From NCBI GenBank assembly GCA_033032175.1, contig CM065325.1, forward strand, positions 2,136,930 to 2,200,929: a DNA stretch of 64,000 bases. The letters run 5' to 3'. The translations under genes and the position numbers were made by a program. Positions 1-11,149 of the stretch are shown piece after piece. How positions within the stretch are numbered: position 1 is the first letter of the stretch; each line of letters begins with the position of its first letter. This DNA is from Saturnia japonica. Lineage: Eukaryota; Arthropoda; Insecta; Lepidoptera; Saturniidae. The notes below the pieces were generated by a model. That model ran no database searches and was not told the origin of the DNA. It saw only the letters and a list, made by a program, of their open reading frames with translations.

Positions 1-39
1 TAAGTTTAACACGGGTGAAACCGTGGAGCAAAGATAGTG
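1..39 (+). repeat. Helitron-like repeat, 3' end only
   Basis: The first bases carry an 'acgggtgaaaccgt' block followed by a TAGTG end. The same ending occurs at 28,459-28,495, where it closes with CTAGT. Such 3' ends are common in short lepidopteran repeats that I take to be non-autonomous Helitrons. The rest of the element lies outside the window. Confidence 0.35.
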
Positions 40-373
40 TTTAATAATACTTAGCTTTGAAGCATTCATAGCATTTTCCTTTTTAAAACAACCCTAAACA
101 GTATACAGTCAATGACGCGTTATTTACTCTTACTAAAAGCAATTTGAAATCATTAAGTATAAATTTTGTTATCAGCATGTTGAAACAAAAGAGATAGGAA
201 ATCACAGCGTAGGGCGGAAACTCTGTCGTCAAAAAAAGATAAAAGTTTCTTCTCGCTCACGCCGGTATCAACTCGAAAGTTATAATTATAAGGCAATTGC
301 CCACCATTCAAGATGGTATGTAAAAAGCACCAATGCCATATCTACATAAAAATATCATTGTATACAGTACACT

Positions 374-760
374 ATGTGTATACATAGGCTGGGTACGTTT
401 AATATTCAGTGCAAACCAACCTCTGAGAGTTCAGGGCACCGCACCGTAGTGAACCGCAAATTAGAGCGTGCTAACGTTCCTAGCTTTGAGATGCGCTTGA
501 CCAAGCGTTATTCGGATTTCGACAAGACGCCCCTCGCTTTAGAGCTGCGCTCCACTTGCATATCGTTATCGATAGCAAGACACTCGAGTATCGATTCGGG
601 AGAGGGTCCGCTGCGCGGGTGTGGTGGGAACGGAAGGAAGGGTGGTCTCGCGCGAGCAACGCCGGCAACGTGTACAGACGCCACTCATGCGAAACCGTGC
701 TACGTCTCTAATTGAATAGGTTGTGACACAATTCATCGATATCGATAGTCGGGACAGATT
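374..760. other. GC-rich island with open frames on both strands
   Basis: The stretch is clearly GC-richer than its AT-rich flanks and is rich in CpG. A 113-codon frame is open on the plus strand (374-715, GTG-type start possible) and shorter frames on the minus strand, so no strand is favoured. It contains TATCGATA-like words (about 565 and 740), similar to DREF-type sites of insect promoters. I recognise no protein. It could be a promoter, a noncoding exon or an old repeat. Confidence 0.3.
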
Positions 761-1469
761 TCTTAAAAAAGAACAATAATTCAAATGTTATTGTTATTAC
801 ATATCACCACAGTTATAGCTTGGCAACATAATTTCTTGTATGTTCAGTAAATATCAAAAACTATATACTACCTTCGCCGTACCGTGCAATGAATCCAAAT
901 CGCTGACACGTTTGCTGAAAATGTCGAACGTTTATTAAATATTGATATATTAATACCATAATTATTTATTAGGCATAGATATATTATGCCAAATAAAAAT
1001 TATTTAAATATATAACAAGCTTAAAACAAGACCACTGGTGTTATAAAAGTAAATTAATATTACGCAAATTAGTATTATTATAATCACTTCAGAGTATAAA
1101 TATTAAAAAAATGTATTAATTTGAATTTGTTCATGAATTTTAACTTTCTTTTGATAAACTTTTATAAATACATTGTATTTTTTTTTATTAATCTAAATTA
1201 TTTTTGCTCACTAGCTAATAAAGATTGGTCTGAAAGCAACAAATTTTCACAATCTTTAACTTTTAATTTAAAAAATTAGTACATGTTAAGTCTGTAGTGA
1301 ATTTGAATTGTATGTGTATGTAATAGATAATTTAAAAAAATTGCAATACTTACGCATATGGTAAATTGACTTAAACTGGGAAATGCATGTTATATAAAAT
1401 TGTATTAAATAAAGAAACTGAATTTTTGTCGATAAACAGAAAATAATTTAGGCACATCACTGTGCGCTC
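761..1469. other. AT-rich spacer, nothing recognised
   Basis: Long A/T runs, no open frame of note and no repeat that I can match elsewhere in the window. A short CpG-dense patch follows at about 1,470-1,540. Confidence 0.5.
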
Positions 1470-1779
1470 CAAGAACGGCAGTCCGCGCGAATGATTTGCG
1501 CCACCCGGCGCGCCGCGCGGTCGCGACGTGATGTAGGGCTGTTACAAAACCTATAATTTTTTTTATCGATATCGAAGACCCCTTTTATCGAATTTCAAAA
1601 TTATTCCCTATTGATTGTAATAAAAACCCTTTGAAAACGCAAACTATTTGAGGTTTTAAAACATAACAGATGCCTATTGTAAATAAGTAGTATACCGTAT
1701 TTTACTTAAAGAGAAGTCTTAAGGGTATATCGGAGTAGGTAGAAATAGTAATAATGACACGATTTGTCCATCACGGTTC

Positions 1780-2240
1780 GAGGGGCCTAGCTGAAGCTCG
1801 GCGACAAACAAAGGAGTGTTTTTGTCGCACAGTGCCACCCTCACGCCGCGCGCCGCACCGCGCCGCGCCGAGCCGTGTCCGTGGCGACGGACGGCCGCGG
1901 GCTGAGGGCCGGCCGCGGATCGATATCGCCAGCTCGAGATCTCTCGGCCTACGCGCCCGCTTCGCCGGCCATTTGCCTACCTCGACGCGACGCCTCGTGC
2001 TCGTGTGTACATAACCCGCCACCCACCACCCGGGCCGATACGACCCCCCGCAGATTACCGCCTACAAAGCAAACTTCATTGGTACGTGCATGCAATATGC
2101 GCAAGGAGGTAGAGAAGCCAGACCCGAATTTCACCTCGGTGTCGGCCGGTCGCCCAGATTGCTTTGATATCACATTCTCGTATGTAGGCTATTGCATCTC
2201 CTATAGCCGTGTGCTTCAGAACGTACGCTTTTAGCAATCG
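1780..2240. other. CpG-rich island, possible promoter or 5' exon
   Basis: About 450 bases of very CpG-dense DNA in an AT-rich setting. Frames are open on both strands (for example 1,875-2,234 plus, 1,771-2,022 minus), as expected for GC-rich DNA, so the ORFs alone prove nothing. It holds one of five copies of the 10-mer ACGGCCGCGG (1,891-1,900). Insect CpG-dense patches like this are often promoters or conserved regulatory blocks; I see no TATA box or splice donor that settles it. Confidence 0.3.
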
Positions 2241-2385
2241 TGTTAATTACTCGAGGTATAACTCGTTATCTCAAGGCGAATTCAGCGATCTATCTCTGGA
2301 TATAAATTCAAAAACCAATGGCTTTATTGTTCGATATAGATAAATATACCTCCAGCCAGATTAATGAAATAAATAATTTTAAAAG

Positions 2386-2662
2386 CAATGATGGCTTAGT
2401 GGTAGCGTGTATGGACACCGCGTCGATTGATGTAATTTCGAATCCCTGCAATGAGTTGTGATGAAAGAAAACATCGTGATGAAACCATACCATGGTAGGG
2501 AATTTTGTAATACCCGCCTGGCTAGCTACCACCCTCAAGTTGAAAATGTGTCGCCAAGCATCCATACGCTTGTTCCGGCAGCTGCACTTAAGATCCAGTC
2601 CTCCCACTAGACCACGAGGTGAAACTGTGGCTAAACGATAAACCTATAAAGAATGTAAAAAG
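2386..2662 (+). repeat. SINE family A, tRNA-derived, nearly complete
   Basis: The head contains a pol III A box (TGGCTTAGTGG) and a B box-like TTCGAATCC about 40 bases later, as in tRNA genes. The body contains GCTAGCTACCACCCTC and a CGCCAAGCA block. The tail ends near 'ctaaacgataaacctataaagaat'-type sequence. Related copies lie at 5,594-5,927, 10,222-10,530, 39,269-39,476 and 54,359-54,628. Confidence 0.75.
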
Positions 2663-2950
2663 TGATATAACAGCTACAATAAAACATAGGGTTTCGAACT
2701 AACTAAAAAAGTAATATCTTATACCTGTGGACTGAGATAGAACGACACCGCGGGTCGCCGCGTCGCGTCGCGTCGTATCGCGTCATGTTGTTAATGTTTT
2801 AATGTCTGCTTAACAGGCTATCAAAGTTAAAGTTAAGCCACACGCTCACTTGACCACTTTCATCTACAATCACAATCAATCAACGTAAAATGAACAACAT
2901 AATTCAATAAAGTTCGACACGAATATCATGGTTATTAAACTTTATAACCA

Positions 2951-3470
2951 GCAGGGTCGTCATAAGCTATGCAGGGGCCCTTGGGCACACAACAATTTGG
3001 GGCCCCTATAGAATATAAAAAAAATTGTGTATGGTAAAAATTGTTATTGACGTGACAACGTCTTATAATTCGATGGAGCCGGCTGCACGCACGAAAAAAC
3101 ATGACTCGTGCGGCGTTACCTCGCTCTGAGGCGTTCCATTTAAGGCTTGAAGTGCAAGCGAGAGCGCGGAACGAGCGACTTGCATTGCATTAAAATGATA
3201 CCAATGATTCCATCAGTATTTTCTTATGACGTTGTCACGTTCAACTATCGTCAGTAAACCGACTTTACAGACAACCGATTTTTTATTTTTTTTATTTTGT
3301 TACTAAAAAGTTTAATGTTACGAAAATATTTTGAAATCTCTGATTCTTATTTTTAGAAGTTAAAAATTTCAACGGCAATTTGCAACGGAAAATATTGATC
3401 TTCTCTATTTTCTATTTAAACGAATATGTCGTCATTTCGGGCCCCGTGAGGACTTATGGTCTTTACGGAA
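2951..3470. repeat. Old element with GGGGCCC-type ends, host of a MITE
   Basis: A 'ggggcccttggg' block near 2,975 and a 'cgggccccgtgagg' block near 3,438 bracket the MITE at 3,046-3,245. They look like parts of one older repeat but I could not define its ends. The call rests only on these words. Confidence 0.2.
3046..3245. mobile_element. Short MITE with about 20-bp inverted ends
   Basis: The left end reads TTGACGTGACAACGTC and the right end is the reverse complement with one extra base (GACGTTGTCACGTTCAA). The 200-bp interior is GC-rich and has no reading frame. No clear target duplication, so the superfamily is open. Confidence 0.5.
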
Positions 3471-3784
3471 ACTAATAAAGAGGTAAAGTCTGTAGTTTGT
3501 AGGAGGTATATCTCGAGCTACTGATTCCGTCATTATCATCTGAGTTCTATCACTAATATAAAGTTTACATTACATTATCCCTGAGTGATAATTTTTTTTT
3601 TTATTAAGTTTATATCGTAATTAACGTGAACGAGTTCGCGGGCGGTTGCTAGTTTGATATAAATTGACATTTTCAATCTTTATTTTATTATGTGTAAAAT
3701 CGAGAGTTCAAATTTTTCAAATGTGTTATTAAATATAAATACTATAAAAAAAATCTCGATGAGTTACAACTAAAAACTCGTTAA

Positions 3785-3925
3785 GAGCCGAAAATCGGCC
3801 AAGTGCACCAACTCGGTGGATTCCCGCCTTCCGCCCTCCATATTATGAAAGAGGGAAAGTTCGCATTTGCATATTGACGGCCGCGGCATCGTAAACTTTA
3901 GACTAACGCTCCGACTACATGTTCA
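3785..3925. promoter_or_regulatory. GC-rich block with an octamer site
   Basis: A GC-rich stretch between AT-rich flanks with ATTTGCAT (3,865-3,872), the POU-factor octamer, directly followed by ACGGCCGCGG (3,877-3,886). A regulatory role is inference from composition and these words only. Confidence 0.25.
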
Positions 3926-5540
3926 AAACTTTACTGCGCGCTTACACGTGCAAAGTGGAACGTAACTATCAGATTTGTTTATCACGCGGTTTGCTCTAAC
4001 TTTTCAATGATAAGTGGCGTTGCCAGGGCGTATCTTTTAATTATTACTTTAACATTTTTATTCTACTTCCTTCTCCTCTTTTACTTTATCTTATCTTATT
4101 ATATTAAGTGAGCAATTCTTGTATGTTTAAATATATGTAATCGGTTTCTCAGAAATGACTCCAACGATTTCGATGAAACTTTGCATTTAGATAATGTTTT
4201 GCATTCCAAGTTTACATAGATAGGTGTTTTTCTTTTTTTGTATATGCAGCTCGGTCGCCCTGATATTGGATTTTAAAATACTTCTTTCGGCTGTTTTTTA
4301 TTAAAAGTAAAACACATTGTATTTGGTATTTAAAAAATAGTAATAGCTTCTATGAGCGGCACTTTTGCGTGTAGTTGTAAATCGAAAACCAACCTTATTA
4401 TAATCATCGCAATCATCATAATTAATTAATGATGTTATAATATGATCTATCTAAATGATACTGAAAACCGTGAAGTTATCCGTTTCGTGGTTTAGAAGAA
4501 GTGGGCAGACGGCCGCGGCCGGTCTGGCGCGTTTAGCGACTACTTTAATACAATTTATTGATTTGAAGTATTGTATTTTAATGATTTTTTTATGGACAAT
4601 AATATTCTAGACAGATAAATTTAATTTTAACCATTAACTTATTTGATTTTATGCATGATGAGACTGGCTGTAATTAGTTTTTCTTATACTTGTTACCTGT
4701 GTTTGTCATATTATTCATTTTTAGTTAATGAATGACTGTTGTCGATCCTGTATAAATAAATAAATTACTTTGTGTAGTTATTATCCTACTGTTGTGTAAT
4801 GGTCTCTCTCACCTGTGTCAGTATTGTTTCATTCTACACACGTATCAATTCAAACTCATACAAAAGAAGTGTGCAATACAAAACGGATTCATAATCTAAT
4901 CATACATAATTTTTACTGTGAGTTTTTATTTCATGAACGATGATCAATTATTGTTGTCTGTTTTTTATTTACCTAAACAGGAATTAACTATTAATTGTTT
5001 CGTAACTGTTACAAAAACTTGGTATATTAAGTTTTTTTGTTTGAATTTCAATGTTTTGCAATCAAAGTTTGATGAAATTATGACTGAGACTGTTGATTGC
5101 AAAATTTGTACTGAAAATAAAAATACTAACAAAGAGACGGACAAAAAAGCCAGTTAAAATTCTATAATCATCCAGTTTTAAATAGTCTTCTAGCTGGTCA
5201 GAAAAGTAGTTTATATCAATCGATTTAGAATTAATGAATATAATAAATAAATAATTACTATAAACTATTTTCAAATGAAAATTGAAGCTTTATCTGCCGC
5301 TCTAACGTACAAAACGATAAAAACAATAAAGATATCAATGAGTACGACGACGAGTGAATATGAATGAATAACGTCGAATGACAGCACCCCCAGGCGTAAT
5401 CAACCCACCACGGCCGCGGCCCGCTGCGGGTTTTATTATTTGTGAGAGCGAATACGACGCGACCGTAAGTTTTCACGATCCCATAGAGAAGATAAATTGC
5501 ACTGTTTTTTAGTGTTTATTGTACATCTTTTCATATGAGC
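3926..5540. other. AT-rich spacer with two short GC patches
   Basis: No gene recognised. GC patches at about 4,500-4,545 and 5,395-5,430 each carry ACGGCCGCGG (4,509 and 5,410). A 79-codon plus frame at 4,918-5,157 has a GTG start, biased A/T composition and no recognisable motif. Confidence 0.4.
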
Positions 5541-5593
5541 AGTTTGTGGGCCGGTTCTACACGAAACCCACAGCCGCCGGAATACTTCAGGGT

Positions 5594-5927
5594 GCTAGCT
5601 AATCATGCGAACATTAAAAAATGTCTTACCACCATGATATGGTTTTATCACGATGTTTTATATATATAAAGGCTTGCGTTTGACAACTACCTCGCCTGAT
5701 GATTTGGTCTACGATAGAGCACGCCGTTGCCTAGAAGGCACTTGAAGATACCCAGGTTGTAATTATCAGGAAATACAAAAACCGGCAAAGTGTTCCACTC
5801 TTCAGCGGTGCGCATGATAAATGTGCTAGCAAAACGCTTCACTGAAAGATCAGGCTCATTGCAGGGCTTCGAACTTACGTTGATCGACACTATGTCCGAA
5901 TACGCTACCACTCAGACATCATTTCTA
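5594..5927 (-). repeat. SINE family A interrupted by a LINE scrap
   Basis: The body (5,594-5,660) and the tRNA-like head (5,849-5,927, with the reverse complement of the B box in 'cttcgaacttacg') belong to one SINE A copy on the minus strand. They are separated by about 188 bases of LINE ORF2 sequence, so the LINE landed in the SINE. Confidence 0.65.
5661..5848 (-). pseudogene. LINE ORF2 C-terminal fragment inside SINE A
   Basis: The minus-strand translation contains [10 protein letters not shown] and [12 protein letters not shown], a signature of the last residues of ORF2 in CR1/L2-type non-LTR elements of Lepidoptera, followed by a short tail that ends in an AT repeat on the low-coordinate side. 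Only about 50 codons remain, as expected for a 5'-truncated copy. A related fragment is at 30,352-30,534. Confidence 0.6.
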
Positions 5928-6107
5928 TAAAATAACACATTCATATATTAGAGAACATTCATGATGCATTGATGTTGTGACTGACATGCCGCCATACCAA
6001 AATCAGCGTCAGCTATGTTCGCGGAGAGGAAGCGGACGTACCGATTACTTCAACATAGGTCTGAGAAATTTCACGTATCACTGGATATATTAAGAAGTAA
6101 TAAGATA

Positions 6108-7205
6108 AATCACGTCCCACGCGATACCGCCAAGATCAACCTCTCCAACAGCAACTCAAGCCTAGGTCCGTTCCTCGGGCATGGAGTCCTTGAGCCAAGC
6201 AGCCGCTTGTTATCAATTATCATATTTTTAATGTCTATATTTGTATTGTATAAATCACTCACATTATGAGACCACGAGACATGCTCATCTAACGCTATTT
6301 TCAAAGAGTCCTCGTCGAGATTTAGATGGCTTGGACAACCTTTTCCAAGATTTTCAGATTCCGTGATATCATTACTAGTACTATGTATTTCTTCTTGCAA
6401 TAAATTAATAACATTTATTCCGTCTTTTTCCGACATATCCATTTCATTGGTTACCGATGCTTGAATATTTTCTTCTTTAACAATTTTCGTATAGTCGCGA
6501 ATTATTGATTGGTTTTCTTCAAGTATTTCTGTTTCCTTTACGTTATCTATATTAGAAGTTAATTTTGTATCTGTTACGCTTGTAGAATCGGTGTTAGTTG
6601 TTTCATTAATACCAGTAAGATAACGTTCTTTCATTTGCAAGCAGTTTAGCAACTCTATATACTGAACCTGAGTATTCTCCATTTTTATAAAAATTTCATC
6701 AGCAGTATTTATATTATCACTTTCAAATATTTTAGCAAGTGTACGTTTTTCGATATTACCAGGTTTTATAAATTCTTGTGCTATTTCAATTTCAGAAGCT
6801 TCCATTAGGTCCATCTCATGACGAAAAGGGCTTTTGAAGTCATTTTGTATCAAAGCATCAGTGACTCCGCACTTACAATCAGTAGCAACCAACAGACACC
6901 ATTACACTGCACCTTCACATACATGCACACCACACGGGTACACATAGGTTTTGTAAGGGACCTTTTTTTTGGCTAGTTAGACTTACACCAAATTGCTAAA
7001 TTATATACATGATATGCTATAATATAAGCACGTATGGCAACAACCCAAGCCGAGGTTCAGTCATTTTGGCAACCTGTAGCTTGTTGCCTCGCTTTCCCGG
7101 CTGAGTACCTTCTGTGCTCACCCCCAAGTCCGGTGAAGCTGTCAAAACCTTTAAAGGCTCCAGAGCCCTCCTAAAGGATAACAGAATAGTAATTTGGTAA
7201 AAAAA
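6108..7205 (+). mobile_element. Old 3' end of Jockey-type LINE, split by an insert
   Basis: 6,108-6,206 matches, with many changes, the end of ORF2 and start of the 3' UTR of the full-length LINE (shared GCCTAGGTCCGTTCCTCGG). 6,886-7,205 matches the rest of that 3' UTR (ATAGGTT, TAAGGGACC, GCCGAGGTTC, CCCCCAAGTCCGGTGAAGCTGT) and ends in a short A run. Some 680 bases with no LINE similarity lie between. About 40 bases of the LINE UTR are missing at the join. Confidence 0.65.
6110..6892 (-). CDS. Unrecognised acidic ORF embedded in a LINE 3' UTR
   Basis: A minus-strand frame stays open for about 260 codons in A/T-rich DNA; about 230 of them lie in the non-LINE insert (about 6,207-6,886) and the last 30 are antisense LINE sequence, ending at a stop near 6,110. 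There is no clear ATG at the upstream end: the frame follows a TAA just beyond 6,900 and the first usable codon in the track is TTG. The product is rich in Glu, Asp, Asn, Ser, Thr and Ile and looks disordered. I see no domain, membrane segment or Cys pattern except a short CKCG near the start. No poly(A) or target duplication marks the insert as a plain retrocopy. It may be a captured piece of host coding sequence (exon or cDNA fragment), or part of another element's gene. I do not assign a function. Confidence 0.45.
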   Translation of the reverse strand: MVATDCKCGVTDALIQNDFKSPFRHEMDLMEASEIEIAQEFIKPGNIEKRTLAKIFESDNINTADEIFIKMENTQVQYIELLNCLQMKERYLTGINETTNTDSTSVTDTKLTSNIDNVKETEILEENQSIIRDYTKIVKEENIQASVTNEMDMSEKDGINVINLLQEEIHSTSNDITESENLGKGCPSHLNLDEDSLKIALDEHVSWSHNVSDLYNTNIDIKNMIIDNKRLLGSRTPCPRNGPRLELLLERLILAVSRGT

Positions 7206-7210
7206 TGCCA

Positions 7211-8480
7211 CGAGATACGAATCGAAAAGCGTATTTAAAATTCACGTGGGCCAAACTACAATACAATATGCAGAATTCCATCACAAGATGGCAAAGCTAG
7301 GCGTGGAAAAGAGATACATTGCCATAAAATAGTTGAGAATCTTGTGAAATGTTTGTAATTTTTCAGTGAAATTGATTTTCCTGTTAGGCTATCAATTACG
7401 TAAAGTTTTTTACAACAATGAAATCACTTTGAGATCTTGAGTCATTGTTAAATAAACGTCTATTTGTAGACGCCGCACAGTGGTAGTTACAGGATTAAAA
7501 AAATTAGGAAATAGACAACGAAGTCGAAATTTAGATCAGATTTTTTAATAGAGTAAATCATAATGCAAACCACTTATAATCTCAGACAAATTTAAATAAA
7601 ATAACAAGTTTTCGAGAATTTTGTTGTTAAAAGTGAGATACATTATATGTGGCTGCATAGTGTAATTGCAACAAAGATTTGCAAGAAAAACTCTTTTTTA
7701 TCTTGTCGGAACAACATTAGCAAACGCCAGGGGCCTCGTTAAGTCGTTACATCTTATGCCTAAATTACCTTTTTTAAAGAGTAATAGCCAGTCTATGTAC
7801 AGTACTAAGAAACAATCTATAGCGAATCGATTAATCGACAGTTTCTCTACAAAACAATCGATAATATCTAATTTTTAAACAGTCGACGTTTAATGAACAC
7901 TGGTAACTCAAGACCTTTTTTCTTTGTTTGGAGCTTCAACGGGCTTGGAGCTCAAGTCCAGTCCATTAGAGGTATGGAGTGCGAGGCCCTTTACGAATGA
8001 AAAAAAAATTAACATAACATTTACTAATAAAAAGTTTGTACGTCTAGACACATATATTTTACTTTACTTTTCTATTTTCAGCTTTAGATGTAACATATTA
8101 TTTACTTTTGTTTTGCTATTTTGATGGTCACTACTCGTATGTTAGAATTGTTAAGTTCAGGCAAAGCGAGATGGACCTTACTTAGTGTCGCTGCCCCGGA
8201 CTTTCAACGGGTATACACTGGCTAATTATTAATCGAGTTCATATAGTTTGTCACGCAAAAGTTTGTCTTGTATGAGGGTCGATTCCGTAGTTTTTTGATT
8301 CATCTGCAAAGTACCATTGCTTCATAATCTCGTTGAAGTAGACAGTCTGTAGACAATTATTGAAAAAAAAAGTTCTACCTAATTAATTCAGATAGTGGGC
8401 GGAGATTTTACTACTCCATGGATCACATTCACAAATTAAAAAGACGGGAAAGAAAAACACTGTGTCCTATCTTATACGTG
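7211..8480. other. AT-rich spacer, nothing recognised
   Basis: Short frames (70 codons or fewer) only, none with a motif. No repeat that I can match with confidence elsewhere in the window. Confidence 0.45.
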
Positions 8481-8575
8481 TCTTTCTTTTTAAACTGACT
8501 ATACTGTTGTGTTGGCCTCTACAGCTTTACCGAGCTTGTAGGCGAGCGCAGAAGGCACTCAACCGAGTACATGCC
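8481..8575 (-). repeat. 3' tip of Jockey-type LINE
   Basis: T-rich start, then ACTGACTATACTGTTG, CTACAGCTTTACCG and GGCGAGCGCAGAAGGCACTC, which is the reverse complement of the last about 90 bases of the full-length LINE 3' UTR (20,700-20,816) with changes. An old, very short 5'-truncated copy. Confidence 0.55.
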
Positions 8576-8599
8576 TACTTAATGTATACCCTAGACCAG

Positions 8600-10120
8600 C
8601 GCTTCCTAAAGTGGATTACACGGAAACCAAAGATTCCGTAGTAAGCCCACCAGGGTTCCACGAATAACCTGAATCGTTGAATATTTTGGCTGTTAAAAAT
8701 TCCAATGTTACAAATATTATTTTGGAATATCTCAGTAATACTAATTACGAAAAACTTCTTTCACTTAGTCTTATCGCACCTATAGTATGCACGAGTTGAA
8801 TGCAGAGCTAAGTAATTTGTTAGTGCTGTTATGTAACAGTGTACCTATATATATAAGTGTACATATGTATGTAGACTTATTGCTGTCGATAGTGAGGATG
8901 TCCATAAATTTAGATGTTATTTTAAATTTAACATTTATATCTGCGTTAACTTAATGAAAAAACAAGGTAATAATTTATCAGACATTTTGTATCAATTATT
9001 TCACACAGAGAAATCAAGCTACAAAAATAAATAATTCATTGAAATTTAATCATCATCAGATTCATTTTCGCCATATCACCTGCTTGGCGATGAATAAAAA
9101 CATGTTTTTTTTTAACAGAACTTGACGGACTCGGGATCAGTCATTATTAAAAACCAAAAAAATTACGCGGGGTTACAACTTGAATATTAACGCGATAAGT
9201 AGGCGTACGATAATTGTCAAAGACAGGCGCACACATCACTACAGTAAGGGCGCAGTAAGGGAATGTTCCCGCTCTTCACCTCAGGCTCCAAATGCATTTA
9301 ACTCGCGCGCTTACTATTAGTAGGGTCACCTATGTCTTTCTTCTTCCACTCTTCTCAATCAACTGTCATTACAGTATTCTAACTTTTATGCGCATAATAT
9401 AATTCCTCACATAATACATTTATACGTCCTTCCTCTACTCTTATATCCGTTCACCTTCATACTTAACATACTTCTCGAATCTAGTTACATGACTTTCATC
9501 TTTCCTCATGACATGCTCATACCACGCTAACCTATAAACCTTCAACTTCTCTGTAATAGGCTAGTTAACTCTTTTTTAAAGTAGGTCTTAAATTATTAAT
9601 TATTGTCCGATTTGAGGGGAAAAAAAATGTATTAACATATTTTTTTAGAACCTACAAAACCGCAAAACTTTATTTTAAAAGTTTACTTTTCATAAACAGG
9701 CGAAAACGCTGTCAGCCATATTAGTGTATTTATTATCTCTGCTCAGGACGAAAACAAACATTTAACAAACGTTTATCATTTTAAAAATGTAGATACTTTT
9801 TATGTCATAAATGTCAATATCACAGCACAGACTACATAACAATTTTTACTCGTTTATGTTCCGACATGAAATTTACTTAAGTCTTATGACGTCACAACAC
9901 AGTCAAGAGTGATTTCAGAGATGAAATTTGACAAAGAAATTAATAAATTCAAAATATGTAGCCTTCTTACACTTTAAAATCTGAAATCGATAAATATTGT
10001 TTTTTTTTTAAGTCAAATACTACTGAGAAAATTATTTATTGCGCTAAATTTGATATGAGTCAAGTAGCGAATTGGTGATATATGCATAATTTCTCTGATC
10101 TTACTAATTGTGAGGTTGTT
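8600..10120. other. AT-rich spacer, nothing certain
   Basis: No reading frame of note. A 'ccagcgcttcctaaagtgg' block at about 8,597 resembles hAT-type ends but I found no partner end or target duplication. Confidence 0.4.
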
Positions 10121-10221
10121 AGGAGAAGACAAACAAATGTGAAAGATCAACTCAAAAACAGCTGAACGAATTAAGATGAAATTTAGCACCCTGATAGTTT
10201 AAAACCTGAAGATTTTTTTAC
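10120..10221 (+). repeat. Degenerate Helitron-like tract
   Basis: Contains 'cagctgaacgaattaagatgaaatttagcac', a decayed form of a tract also seen at 42,440-42,490. Typical of dispersed lepidopteran repeats; family assignment is tentative. Confidence 0.3.
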
Positions 10222-10530
10222 CGTTATAGGTTTAGCGTTTTAAGGTAACAGTCTCAAGTAATCTTAAGTGAAGATGTGGACCAAGATGGTAGCATGCTTA
10301 GCCTGTGAAAGAATGGCTCTCAAAAGCAGCTGCTGAAACACACTTATTGGTGCTTGGCGACAAATCCTGAACTTGAGGGTGGTAGCTAGCAAGACGGGCA
10401 TTATAAAAAGCCCTAACACCATGCTGTGGTTTTATCACGATGTCTTTCTTGAACGAAGTTCAGGCTCGGGGTTCGAACTCACGTCGATCGACGCAATGTC
10501 CGTAGGCTCTACCATTGCTCAATCCAAATA
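10222..10530 (-). repeat. SINE family A, reverse copy
   Basis: On the minus strand the head has 'gagcaatggtagagcc' and 'gttcgaaccccg' boxes. The body carries the GCTAGC, CCACCCTCAAGTTC and CGCCAAGCACC blocks, and the tail contains AAACGCTAAACCTATAA. Order and spacing match the copies at 2,386 and 39,269. Confidence 0.7.
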
Positions 10531-10818
10531 TGAAGGTAAAAATCCAATTCTGAAGATTACCTACGCAATCGAAGTCGCTGACAGAAGTTAGTACACCCAT
10601 TTCATAAAATATGAGCTTTTTATGTTCCGTACTTTTAATAGTGTAGGAACCGCTGCTTTAAACAAGTTCAAGCCGACCAGGCTTCTAATAAACGATCATT
10701 AAGTTGTTCGTTTCCAAGAACGTTTTAGCGTATTTCAATAAAGTCGCGACATCTTTAATCTAGGGATCGCGTACGGGCATAAATCTTGCAGATCCGGAGC
10801 GAGTTTTGAATCATTTAG

Positions 10819-11046
10819 CGTGGCGCGGCGCTGAGCGCGACTTCCGTCCGGCACGTGCTCGCCGTCCTACGCTACCTCCTCTCGCCCCCCGACCCCGCCG
10901 CCCTGCCGCCGCAGCAAGCCATCGCCACCCGCACCCGCGCGCCACTGTACGCGTCTGTCTTGTCGAGACAAAGGGGCATTAGTGACGTCACATGCTCCAA
11001 TATATCGACAATTTTATTTCTTGGAATCAACTTTTTTTATGTATAA
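10819..11046 (+). CDS. Possible coding exon of unknown gene
   Basis: After a TAG at 10,816-10,818, which could itself be the AG of a splice acceptor (catttag), a frame is open for 75 codons. The first 45 codons end almost always in C or G (run such as LRYLLSPPDPAALPPQQ), a codon pattern very unlike the AT-rich surroundings and suggestive of a real exon. After about 10,960 the DNA turns AT-rich and coding character fades; no strong donor is visible at that point. There is no ATG at the start of the frame. I recognise no domain. It could equally be a fragment of a retrocopied gene or a CpG island that happens to be open. Confidence 0.3.
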   Translation, partial: RGAALSATSVRHVLAVLRYLLSPPDPAALPPQQAIATRTRAPLYASVLSRQRGISDVTCSNISTILFLGINFFYV

Positions 11047-11149
11047 TATCGTAAGTAGATTGGGCGGTCCAGACAATACGGAGATTTATCAGATATTTAA
11101 CTAAATAAATTTTAATGAAAACCTATTGAGCTACGTAACACGAGAGTTA

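Noticed and set aside
4918..5157. 79-codon plus frame
   Set aside because: GTG start, AT-biased residues, no motif, no splice or codon signal.
8597..10665. hAT element between 'ccagcgcttcc' and 'ggaaccgctg'
   Set aside because: Ends pair poorly and no 8-bp duplication is visible.
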